A DNA stretch of 5,331 nt from an uncultured Anaplasmataceae bacterium (GCA_903864455.1 CAIPFW010000171.1:1-5331); one strand, 5' to 3'; numbered from the stretch's first letter, positions 1-5,192 are shown. A program made the numbers and translations. Notes: generated from the sequence alone by a model not told the origin.

Positions 1-39
1 AAAGTAATTCTTGAGAAACAAATATGATGGTTTAATGGG

Positions 40-75
40 ATTTTTTATTTAAGGAGAAATATGATGGGTTTAGTT
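40..75 (+). repeat. Diverged short repeat, left copy
   Basis: Bases 40-75 align without gaps to 5157-5192, with 30 of 36 positions identical by eye. The shared parts are ATTTTTTATTTAA at the start and an AATGGG/GATGGG-TTTA block at the end. Part of the match is low-complexity A+T, but the ATGGGTTTA portion is not. A related shorter unit, AAATATGATGGTTTA, occurs at 20-34. This copy lies just past the ftsL stop and lacks the palindromic partner that the right copy has. Confidence 0.4.
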
Positions 76-358
76 ATTTTTTTTTATCGTTATATGCTAA
101 ATATTTATTGTTTTTTTTGAAATGATTCGCTAATTGAAGCTTGGAAGACAAGTGCTTACGTGATAAATCTTTGATTCTCTCAGGATTCGTAAGGTACGCC
201 CATTCAGCCTTTAAAAGATGGATATCATTTCTATCCTGCTCGATTTGCTTTTTAACTGAGTTGATTTCCTCCTTCGCATTTTGAACTTTACCGCTCATTT
301 GAAACAGAAAATATACAGCTATTCCAATCAAAATAACTGAAAAAAAAGATTTATTCAT
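74..358 (-). CDS. ftsL: Cell division protein FtsL
   Basis: A 94-aa bitopic inner-membrane protein. Residues 5-21 form one hydrophobic helix behind a short MNKS cytoplasmic tail. A charged, coiled-coil-like stretch follows (about 22-52), then LLKAEWAYLTNPERIKDL at 48-65, which matches the AEWAYL..PERL signature of alphaproteobacterial FtsL. FtsL is known to join FtsB and FtsQ in the divisome and help activate septal peptidoglycan synthesis by FtsW/FtsI; that role is inferred from the family. I chose the ATG at 356-358. An in-frame TTG at 371-373 would add five residues (MREFS), but the ATG has a GAGAG-type purine run upstream and gives the expected short N-terminus. The ATG overlaps the rsmH stop by 8 nt (ATGAATAA), so translation is probably coupled. 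The next gene in most alphaproteobacteria is ftsI, but no start for it appears in the remaining 73 nt. Confidence 0.88.
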   Translation of the reverse strand: MNKSFFSVILIGIAVYFLFQMSGKVQNAKEEINSVKKQIEQDRNDIHLLKAEWAYLTNPERIKDLSRKHLSSKLQLANHFKKNNKYLAYNDKKK

Positions 359-1283
359 CGAGAATTCTCTCAATAATTCTAAGTTTTCCCGAGCGAGAAC
401 GAATATTTTCTTTTATCTCTTGATTCGACGGCGTTATGACTTTTTTCTCCATTTTAAATTGGTGATTTGCGTAAAAATTCTCATTCAGCAATTCATAATT
501 CGAGTTATAAAAACCCTTATCCAAAGATGAAAAAAACTTTTTTACAATCATATCTTCAATCGAGTGAAATGTTACAACCAATATTTTACCACCAATTCTT
601 AACAATTTAGACAATTTCTGCAAAGCGGTGATGAGAAAATTCATTTCATTATTAATATATATACGAATTGCTTGAAAAGTCTTAGTGCATGGGTCAATTT
701 TCTGTTTAAAATTGAAATTCTTAGCTTTTTTCACGATATTGCTTAATTGCGAAGTAGTTGAAATTTCTTCTTTTTCCCTAGCATTGACAATAGCTCTCGC
801 AATTTTTCTCGCATCACGCTCATCGCCATAATAATAAATTATATCTGCAAGATTTTCTTCGGATGCATAATTGACAAAATCTTTAGCTGATTGAAGATTT
901 TCATCGCTTTGATTCATTCGCATATCCAAAGGTCCATCTTTTTGAAAAGAAAAACCCCTCCCCCCATCATCAATTTGCATCGATGATACACCAAGATCCA
1001 TGACAATTCCATCGAGCTTTTCTATATTATTTTGAGCTAAAATTTCATCAATAAAATTAAAATTTGTATGAAAAAAGTGAATTTTATTCGGAAATTTTGC
1101 TGATAAATCATTGAAATATTTTTTCGTCGTGATATCTTGGTCGCAACAATAAACAATTCCACCACTTTCTAAAATTAACTGACTATACCCACCGGCGCCA
1201 AATGTGCAATCAAGATAAATTCCATCTTTCTTAATATTTAAATTTTCAATGACTTCTTTTGCCAAAACAGGTATATGATTCAT
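351..1283 (-). CDS. rsmH: 16S rRNA (cytosine(1402)-N(4))-methyltransferase RsmH (MraW)
   Basis: A 310-aa, full-length SAM-dependent methyltransferase that methylates N4 of C1402 in the 30S decoding centre. Visible family motifs are the start NHIPVLAKEV (residues 2-11), SAM-binding motif I LDCTFGAGGYS (24-34), DGIVMDLGVSS followed by a GRGFSF..DGPLDMRM block (91-123), YGDERDARKIARAIV (152-166) in the inserted helical domain, IDPCTKTFQAIRIYIN (196-211), VVTFHSIED (236-244), and a C-terminal PSNQEIKENIRSRSGKLR stretch. All key blocks are intact. The ATG at 1281-1283 is preceded by GGAGG, the best ribosome binding site in the window. The gene follows fabZ after a 93-nt gap with a possible promoter, and its stop overlaps the start of ftsL. 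The usual upstream neighbour mraZ is absent here. Identity is secure; the rRNA target is taken from the family. Confidence 0.97.
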   Translation of the reverse strand: MNHIPVLAKEVIENLNIKKDGIYLDCTFGAGGYSQLILESGGIVYCCDQDITTKKYFNDLSAKFPNKIHFFHTNFNFIDEILAQNNIEKLDGIVMDLGVSSMQIDDGGRGFSFQKDGPLDMRMNQSDENLQSAKDFVNYASEENLADIIYYYGDERDARKIARAIVNAREKEEISTTSQLSNIVKKAKNFNFKQKIDPCTKTFQAIRIYINNEMNFLITALQKLSKLLRIGGKILVVTFHSIEDMIVKKFFSSLDKGFYNSNYELLNENFYANHQFKMEKKVITPSNQEIKENIRSRSGKLRIIERILDE

Positions 1284-1289
1284 ACGTCG

Positions 1290-1294
1290 CCTCC
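1290..1294 (-). promoter_or_regulatory. Strong Shine-Dalgarno of rsmH (GGAGG)
   Basis: Reading the minus strand, GGAGG lies 6 nt before the rsmH ATG at 1283. It is unusual here because dusB, ctaG and fabZ have no clear Shine-Dalgarno sequence. It settles the rsmH start and suggests that rsmH-ftsL is translated efficiently. Confidence 0.8.
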
Positions 1295-1306
1295 ATAATT
1301 CTTTAT

Positions 1307-1334
1307 TTTATAAGAAATTCTAATTTTTTGACAG
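1307..1334 (-). promoter_or_regulatory. Possible sigma-70 promoter for rsmH-ftsL
   Basis: On the minus strand, CTGTCA (1334-1329, 4 of 6 matches to TTGACA) is separated by 16 nt from TATAAA (1312-1307, 5 of 6 matches to TATAAT). It sits about 24 nt before the rsmH start, in the 93-nt gap after fabZ. In such A+T-rich DNA a chance match is possible, and read-through from fabZ could also supply the transcript. Confidence 0.4.
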
Positions 1335-1376
1335 AGAAAAATACGCTTCTTGTCGAGAAAATAATGGAATAAGATA

Positions 1377-1862
1377 TCAAACGGATTGAATAAACGCTGA
1401 AAAATTCGTCTGCAAAGCTTTTTTCTCGCTATTTATTATAATCTCAGCTTCAAATTTCCACATCAGTCGTGATTTTTGTACAACTTTAACATTTAAAGAC
1501 AACTGATCTCCGGGACTCATAGTATTTCTAAATTTTGTATTGTCAATCGAGGTAAGATAAAAAACAAAATCCTTACTCATCTCAATATTTTTTATATCAA
1601 GGTTTTCTCCATGAATTTTATAAAGATGAGAATATGCGCATAAAATTCCTGCCGTTTGTGCACAAGCTTCAACAGCTAAAACTCCAGGCATCACGGGATG
1701 ATGAGGAAAATGACCTTGAAAAAACTCTTCGTTTGCAGTCAAATTTTTCACAGCAACTATCGATTCATCAATATTGATTGAATTTACTTTATCAACAAAT
1801 AAAAATGGATATCTGTGCGGTATAAGTTTTTTAATTTCTTCGCTGTTCAGAACAATATTCAT
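1377..1862 (-). CDS. fabZ: 3-hydroxyacyl-[acyl-carrier-protein] dehydratase FabZ
   Basis: A 161-aa hot-dog-fold dehydratase that converts 3-hydroxyacyl-ACP to trans-2-enoyl-ACP in type II fatty acid synthesis. IKKLIPHRYPFLFVDKV (10-26) is the FabZ N-terminal signature. GHFPHHPVMPGVLAVEACAQ (50-69) carries the catalytic pair His51 and Glu65, 14 residues apart as in known FabZ enzymes. SPGDQL (about 116-121) is the conserved PGDQ turn. The protein is longer than the usual 140-150 residues because the stretch between AGIL and PGDQ is about 13 residues longer than in E. coli FabZ, and the normal FRRPV before PGDQ reads FRNTM. The ATG at 1860-1862 has no convincing Shine-Dalgarno, but no other start keeps the HRYPF region. 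In many proteobacteria fabZ sits between lpxD and lpxA; here it lies between a small unknown gene (36-nt gap) and rsmH. Confidence 0.95.
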   Translation of the reverse strand: MNIVLNSEEIKKLIPHRYPFLFVDKVNSINIDESIVAVKNLTANEEFFQGHFPHHPVMPGVLAVEACAQTAGILCAYSHLYKIHGENLDIKNIEMSKDFVFYLTSIDNTKFRNTMSPGDQLSLNVKVVQKSRLMWKFEAEIIINSEKKALQTNFSAFIQSV

Positions 1863-1898
1863 TGCATTATATAAAAAAGTTTATATATCAATATTATT

Positions 1899-2222
1899 TT
1901 AAACTTCAGCATCCTCCATTTCAGGAATCGTTTCTTCAGCAACTTTACTATTTCGAGTATTATTACGAGTATTACGAGTTCTTTGTTTTACAAAAATACC
2001 TTTGTTTTTATCCCAGATAAATTTATAAACAACGATTCGAGTTTCTGCTACATATACAACACCCTCTTCAGTTTGAGCGATTGTTGCGCCTTTGTCAGAA
2101 ATATTTTGCATCAAATCAGATAATTGGTTAAAATAATTAGCATTGTGAATGGCATCATTTTGCGTAGGGTCGTTAGATTTTTGAGGCTGGTATTTAGGAT
2201 AAGAATAGTTATTATAATTCAT
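1899..2222 (-). CDS. Uncharacterised small protein, 107 aa
   Basis: I do not recognise this protein with confidence. The N-terminal 20 residues are rich in Asn, Tyr, Pro and Gln and look disordered. A compact core follows: a short amphipathic helix (YFNQLSDLMQNISDKG, 30-45), then strand-like segments GVVYVAETRIVVYKFIWD (54-71) and GIFVKQ. The tail contains a TRNTRNNTRNSK arginine-asparagine run (82-93) encoded partly by a 9-bp tandem DNA repeat (1961-1978), then an acidic end (EETIPEMEDAEV). There is no signal peptide or membrane segment, so it is probably cytoplasmic; the basic run could bind nucleic acid, which is speculation. The layout recalls short uncharacterised Rickettsiales proteins such as DUF2671, from memory and at low confidence. 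It has its own likely promoter (2253-2280) and may be transcribed with fabZ. The ATG at 2220-2222 has only a weak purine stretch upstream. Confidence 0.72.
   Translation of the reverse strand: MNYNNYSYPKYQPQKSNDPTQNDAIHNANYFNQLSDLMQNISDKGATIAQTEEGVVYVAETRIVVYKFIWDKNKGIFVKQRTRNTRNNTRNSKVAEETIPEMEDAEV
1961..1978. repeat. Two tandem copies of a 9-bp unit
   Basis: The plus-strand unit TATTACGAG occurs at 1961-1969 and again at 1970-1978, with a degenerate partial copy (TTTCGAGTA) just before. Nine base pairs equals three codons, so the repeat encodes the TRN-type motif in the C-terminal part of the 107-aa protein and could change length without breaking the frame. Confidence 0.75.
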
Positions 2223-2252
2223 TTAAATATATTTCACTAAAAAGTAATATTC

Positions 2253-2280
2253 ATTATACAAAATAAATATAGATTGTAAA
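2253..2280 (-). promoter_or_regulatory. Likely sigma-70 promoter for the 107-aa gene (and fabZ)
   Basis: On the minus strand, TTTACA (2280-2275, 5 of 6 matches) and a perfect TATAAT (2258-2253) are separated by 16 nt. The predicted transcript would start near 2246, about 24 nt before the ATG at 2222. The -35 box lies inside the left arm of a perfect palindrome (2273-2296), so a palindrome-binding regulator could block it. Confidence 0.6.
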
Positions 2281-2296
2281 TAGCGATATTTACAAT
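2273..2296. repeat. 24-bp palindrome (10-bp arms, 4-nt GCGA loop) over the -35 box
   Basis: ATTGTAAATA (2273-2282) and TATTTACAAT (2287-2296) are perfect inverted repeats around GCGA. It lies in the 134-nt gap between ctaG and the 107-aa gene and includes the -35 hexamer of the promoter there, the expected position for an operator. As RNA it would form a hairpin, and GCGA fits the GNRA tetraloop pattern in a plus-strand transcript. No good T-run follows on the minus strand, so it is a poor ctaG terminator. Operator function is an inference from position and symmetry. Confidence 0.7.
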
Positions 2297-2356
2297 AAAT
2301 CAAAGTAAATATTAAAATCACTACTATTAGCTTTTATTTTATTAATTTTAAAGCTT

Positions 2357-2884
2357 TCAGTTATTCTCAACTTTAAAAAAATTATATGACAATGTTATCT
2401 CCTTTAAATCTTTCAAAGTTTCATCTTCAGCGATTTTTGGATCAATGAAAAAAAGCACAGGCATCGTAACTTTCTCATACGGTTTTAAAGTTTGCTCGTT
2501 AAAACAAAAGCATTCGATTTTATTGAAATACTTCCCTGCGGTTTGAGGAATCACATTATAAATCGCCATTCCCTTCAAGCTTTGATTCGTCAAATTCTCC
2601 GCATAATAAAAAATCAGACTATTTTCCCCCGTCTTCACATCAACATATTGTTGCTCAGGTCTAAAAATCCATTTCAAATCTTTATTTATATTTGCATCAA
2701 ATGTAACTCTCATTCTTTTCTCTCCAATTTCTTCAGATGGTTTTCTGTAAATTCGAGGCGTGCCACCAAACCCTGTGACTTGACAAAACATTTTGTACAG
2801 CGGAACTGATACAGCTGTCACGCCAAGCATAAAAAAAAGAGTGATGATAATTATATAGACAATTTTTTTGTTATTTCTCACCAT
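2357..2884 (-). CDS. ctaG: Cytochrome c oxidase assembly protein CtaG / Cox11
   Basis: A 175-aa membrane-anchored copper chaperone that delivers copper to the CuB site of subunit I of aa3-type cytochrome c oxidase. One transmembrane helix (about 8-29) is followed by PLYKMFCQVTGFGGT (28-42), with the conserved Cys34 just past the membrane. The rest is the soluble immunoglobulin-like domain, with YNVIPQTAGKYFNKIECFCF (109-128) holding the copper-binding CFC pair (Cys125 and Cys127), then NEQ, MPVLFFIDP (141-149) and a final ITLSYNFF strand. All known functional cysteines are present and the length is slightly short but normal. The ATG at 2882-2884 lies 14 nt after the stop of the SH3 gene and lacks a Shine-Dalgarno, so coupling to upstream genes is likely. 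No other cox genes lie in the window. It implies an aerobic aa3-type oxidase elsewhere in the genome. Confidence 0.96.
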   Translation of the reverse strand: MVRNNKKIVYIIIITLFFMLGVTAVSVPLYKMFCQVTGFGGTPRIYRKPSEEIGEKRMRVTFDANINKDLKWIFRPEQQYVDVKTGENSLIFYYAENLTNQSLKGMAIYNVIPQTAGKYFNKIECFCFNEQTLKPYEKVTMPVLFFIDPKIAEDETLKDLKEITLSYNFFKVENN

Positions 2885-2898
2885 AATTTTGAATTATT

Positions 2899-3369
2899 TT
2901 ACAACCCCCATAATTTATTTTTTTCGCACCACCCTTTTATTCGCTCTTTTTTTAATAAACAAAAATCACCCTCGCATCTTTTTAATTCAAAATTTACAAG
3001 ATACCCAGATTCAAAAGCGATTTTTGACTCTTTGTTTGGCTTGTCATAACAAGAAATATCAGACTTTTCTTTTATCGTAACATATTGTTTCTTTTTCTGC
3101 TTCGCTAAATAATTTCTATGAATCCAGCCTTTTTCACCCTCGATATCCTCAATTTGATACCACTCATCGGATTCATTGAGAACTCTCAACACTAAAGATT
3201 TCTTTTTATAAACCATCTTGATTTTATAAAAATTCTCAGGTCCAGTTCGAGCATTAATATGATTTGATTTTGTAATGTAAAATTCATTTTTTGTAATTGC
3301 GGAGTCACTATGCTGAAAAAATAATAAAATTAGCATGCAACGAAAATTTTCATGCAATCGCTTCTTCAA
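2899..3369 (-). CDS. Periplasmic SH3-like domain protein (SH3_4 type)
   Basis: Up to 156 aa with two bacterial SH3-like units. Unit 1 (about 36-88) contains INARTGP, a central VLNESDEWYQIED and EKGWIHRNYL. Unit 2 (about 96-156) contains RCEGDFCLL, IKGWCEKN and the terminal KLWGL. This layout matches the alphaproteobacterial SH3_4 (COG3807-like) family, thought to be exported and to bind cell-wall or protein ligands; the actual ligand is unknown. The N-terminus, with KKR and R, a short hydrophobic MLILLFF and then HSDSA, resembles a signal peptide cut after residue 24. The start is uncertain. Position 3369 is a TTG that overlaps dusB by 20 nt; another TTG at 3357 has an AAGAAG stretch just upstream; the first ATG (3336) would leave an uncharged, very short leader. 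I prefer a TTG start because it preserves the basic n-region. It probably shares a transcript with dusB and ctaG. Confidence 0.82.
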   Translation of the reverse strand: MKKRLHENFRCMLILLFFQHSDSAITKNEFYITKSNHINARTGPENFYKIKMVYKKKSLVLRVLNESDEWYQIEDIEGEKGWIHRNYLAKQKKKQYVTIKEKSDISCYDKPNKESKIAFESGYLVNFELKRCEGDFCLLKKERIKGWCEKNKLWGL

Positions 3370-4345
3370 TTTGGCTTTTGCTATTCACAAATTCATTCAT
3401 GATTTGCATGATTTCGGAAGCCGAATCGAGCATATTAATCCTACCTCGAAAAGACGCAGCATTCTCATCACCACGAGAATACCAAGTCAAATGCTTTTTC
3501 AAAAAACCACTGCCAATCGTATCGCCGTAATATTCAATAATTCTTTCGCAATGATCAAAAATCAGTTGTTTTTTTGCATCGCCATGAATATCTGGCAACT
3601 TTTCACCTGTTTTAAGAAAATGGTCAATTTGCCCTATAAGCCAAGGCTTTCCATATGTTCCACGACCAACCATCACTCCATCCGCCTTTGAAAGCTCAAG
3701 AGCATTGATGGCATCGTCAAAAGTTTTAATGTCCCCATTCACAATGACAGGTATTTTGACACCATTTTTAATCGATTCGACAAAACTCCAGTTCGCTTGA
3801 CCATTAAACATTTGCGACCTTGTCCGCCCATGAATTGTAACCATTTGAGCGCCTTCATTTTCAGCGATTCGAGCAATATTTATCGCATTCAAATTACTAC
3901 AATCCCATCCCATTCGAGTTTTGATTGTCACAGGAATATTTACAGCATTTGCTACAGCATTGATGATTTTTTTTACTCGATCTTCGTCTTTCATCAGTGC
4001 AGAACCTGAGTAATTGTTTACGATTTTTTTGACTGGGCAACCAAAATTTATATCTATAATTTTTGCACCACGAGCTTCGGCAATTTTTGCAGCTTCTGCC
4101 ATGATTTGCGGGTCATATCCAGCTAACTGAACTCCCATTGTGTCTATCTCGGATTCGTTGATAGAGCATCTTTTCATTGTGTGTTGTATATCTCGAATAG
4201 CTGCATCACTGGCGATCATTTCTGAAAAAGTAAGACAGCTCTGGCAAAACTTTTTTACAAAAAATCGAAATGGTCCGTCAGTCACACCTGACATTGGTGC
4301 CAATATCACTTTGCTGTTTATCGTTAAATTACCTATTTTCAACAT
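3350..4345 (-). CDS. dusB: tRNA-dihydrouridine synthase (DusB type)
   Basis: A 331-aa FMN enzyme that reduces uridines to dihydrouridine in the tRNA D-loop using NADPH. The TIM-barrel domain shows ILAPMSGVTDGPFR (14-27), MGVQLAGYDP (70-79), DINFGCPVKKI (98-108) with catalytic Cys103, SGSALMKD (113-120), TIKTRMGWD (140-148) with the FMN-contacting Lys142, TIHGRTRSQMFNGQANW (170-186), VIVNGDI (200-206) and the FMN phosphate-binding GVMVGRGTYGKPWLIG (223-238). The C-terminal part is the helical tRNA-binding domain. The length and motifs fit DusB/NifR3 better than DusA or DusC, although subfamily assignment by eye is less certain than the family. In many alphaproteobacteria dusB precedes ntrB; here it precedes an SH3 gene, with overlap. 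The ATG at 4343-4345 has no Shine-Dalgarno, only an A-rich leader. Ten of its 14 arginine codons are CGN, six of them CGA. Confidence 0.95.
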   Translation of the reverse strand: MLKIGNLTINSKVILAPMSGVTDGPFRFFVKKFCQSCLTFSEMIASDAAIRDIQHTMKRCSINESEIDTMGVQLAGYDPQIMAEAAKIAEARGAKIIDINFGCPVKKIVNNYSGSALMKDEDRVKKIINAVANAVNIPVTIKTRMGWDCSNLNAINIARIAENEGAQMVTIHGRTRSQMFNGQANWSFVESIKNGVKIPVIVNGDIKTFDDAINALELSKADGVMVGRGTYGKPWLIGQIDHFLKTGEKLPDIHGDAKKQLIFDHCERIIEYYGDTIGSGFLKKHLTWYSRGDENAASFRGRINMLDSASEIMQIMNEFVNSKSQIEEAIA

Positions 4346-4372
4346 TTTATTTTTATTTGATTTTTTATTTAT

Positions 4373-4401
4373 ATTCTATATGAATATATTTAATAAATCA
4401 A
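4373..4401 (-). promoter_or_regulatory. Possible sigma-70 promoter for dusB-SH3-ctaG
   Basis: On the minus strand, TTGATT (4401-4396, 4 of 6 matches) and TAGAAT (4378-4373, 5 of 6 matches) are separated by 17 nt, in the 76-nt gap between the 224-aa gene and dusB. The transcript would begin near 4366, about 20 nt before the dusB ATG. The region is very A+T-rich, so the match has limited weight. Confidence 0.45.
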
Positions 4402-4421
4402 TTATTTTGATGAAATGCAAA

Positions 4422-5096
4422 TTAAAATGAGTTGTTGGAAGATAGGCTTTCTTTGCGCGTATTATTAATTTGTTCCTTCTGTTCAAATGAAAAATGCTTT
4501 TCTGACAAAGGATTTATTGGAAAAAAATGGGTTTGTAACTGATCATTATTAGGCTCCTCATAATAGATCTTTTGAGAGTTATTTTTATCATCGCTCAATG
4601 ATGATCCTCCTTCAAAAGCATCTTCTTCATTATAAGAAGCTCTTTTATCAAAGCAATGCTCTATTTTTTTAACAGCTACATAGAGTTTACTATTAGCTTT
4701 GTTGAGTAATGCAGAGTCAAAACCACCTAAATAATAATTAACTACTTTCTCTCTAACAGCCTCTCTACCTCCCCTTAAATAGAGTATTGGCCTTGCAAAA
4801 GTCAAAATTGGTTTTTCTAATCCTTCAAATAATGTACTCACAAAATTTAAAACAAAAGAAACCAATGAAAGTGGGAGAGTTATAAGTCTGAGCGGAGCAT
4901 ATAAAACATACCATCTTTTGCTACCCTTATCACCTTTTTCTTTTAATTTATCAACACCACGCGCAGGAATATCAATTATCGCTGCAAGAATTCTTAAAAT
5001 AGCTTTGACACAAAAAATCAATGCTAAAACTGGAAACAAAGCAATCTTGAACGGCAGATCGAGACTGTCTTTGAATTTTTCCCACTTTTGACCCAT
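4422..5096 (-). CDS. Uncharacterised membrane protein, 224 aa
   Basis: I do not recognise this protein. It has two long hydrophobic segments, about 14-43 (LPFKIALFPVLALIFCVKAI...) and 64-90 (VLYAPLRLITLPLSLVSFVL...), joined by a basic loop with GVDKLKEKGDKGSKRW (47-62). The segments share a spaced-proline pattern and could form two helices or re-entrant hairpins. A charged middle part (about 105-155) contains YLRGGREAVREKVVNYYLGGFD. The last 70 residues are rich in Ser, Asn, Glu and Gln and probably disordered. There is no cleavable signal peptide. Membrane hairpins with a long disordered tail are also seen among secreted host-targeted proteins of intracellular bacteria, but nothing here proves that. 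Eight of its ten arginine codons are AGA or AGG, against 4 of 14 in dusB, which may mean recent acquisition. The ATG at 5094-5096 fits the consensus promoter just upstream. It appears to be transcribed alone or to read into dusB. Confidence 0.78.
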   Translation of the reverse strand: MGQKWEKFKDSLDLPFKIALFPVLALIFCVKAILRILAAIIDIPARGVDKLKEKGDKGSKRWYVLYAPLRLITLPLSLVSFVLNFVSTLFEGLEKPILTFARPILYLRGGREAVREKVVNYYLGGFDSALLNKANSKLYVAVKKIEHCFDKRASYNEEDAFEGGSSLSDDKNNSQKIYYEEPNNDQLQTHFFPINPLSEKHFSFEQKEQINNTRKESLSSNNSF

Positions 5097-5127
5097 AACA
5101 CAAACCTAAAAAAATATTTATAAATTC

Positions 5128-5156
5128 ATTATATTGCAAGAAAAAACATTTGTCAA
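5128..5156 (-). promoter_or_regulatory. Consensus sigma-70 promoter of the 224-aa gene
   Basis: On the minus strand, a perfect TTGACA (5156-5151), a 17-nt spacer and a perfect TATAAT (5133-5128) match the full sigma-70 consensus. The transcript would start near 5121, giving a leader of about 25 nt before the ATG at 5096. It is the strongest promoter in the window. A 15-bp palindrome lies 16 bp upstream of the -35 box. Confidence 0.85.
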
Positions 5157-5192
5157 ATTTTTTATTTAATGGGAAATGCAATGGGTTTAATT
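5157..5192 (+). repeat. Diverged short repeat, right copy
   Basis: This copy matches 40-75 at 30 of 36 positions. It contains the left arm of the 5173-5207 palindrome and abuts the -35 box of the promoter at 5128-5156. The two copies may belong to a dispersed intergenic repeat family, but two examples are too few to be sure. Confidence 0.4.

Noticed and set aside
1328..1333. TTGACA on the plus strand in the fabZ-rsmH gap
   Set aside because: No -10 box follows at 16-18 nt, and no plus-strand gene lies downstream.
1866..1871. TATAAT on the minus strand just before fabZ
   Set aside because: It lies only 3 nt before the ATG, so the transcript would start inside the gene, and no -35 box lies at a proper distance.
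2329..2355. Weak inverted repeat AGCTTT...AAAGCT just after ctaG as a terminator
   Set aside because: The stem is only 6 bp with a 15-nt loop and no T-run; chance is likely in this A+T-rich gap.
2492..2809. 105-codon open frame on the plus strand opposite ctaG
   Set aside because: It is antisense to a gene with intact Cox11 copper-binding motifs, matches no family I know, and has no supporting start signals.
3297..3691. Two overlapping plus-strand open frames (77 and 118 codons) across the SH3 and dusB genes
   Set aside because: Both lie antisense to clearly conserved proteins, and they overlap each other in different frames, as expected for chance open frames.
3797..4430. Plus-strand open frames of 70 and 96 codons opposite dusB
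   Set aside because: Their compositions mirror the dusB codons in reverse and no domain is recognisable; dusB itself is unambiguous.
4972..5181. 69-codon minus-strand frame overlapping the 224-aa gene start and its promoter
   Set aside because: It would run through the consensus promoter and into the palindrome, and it has low-quality composition; the longer frame fits the promoter and leader spacing.
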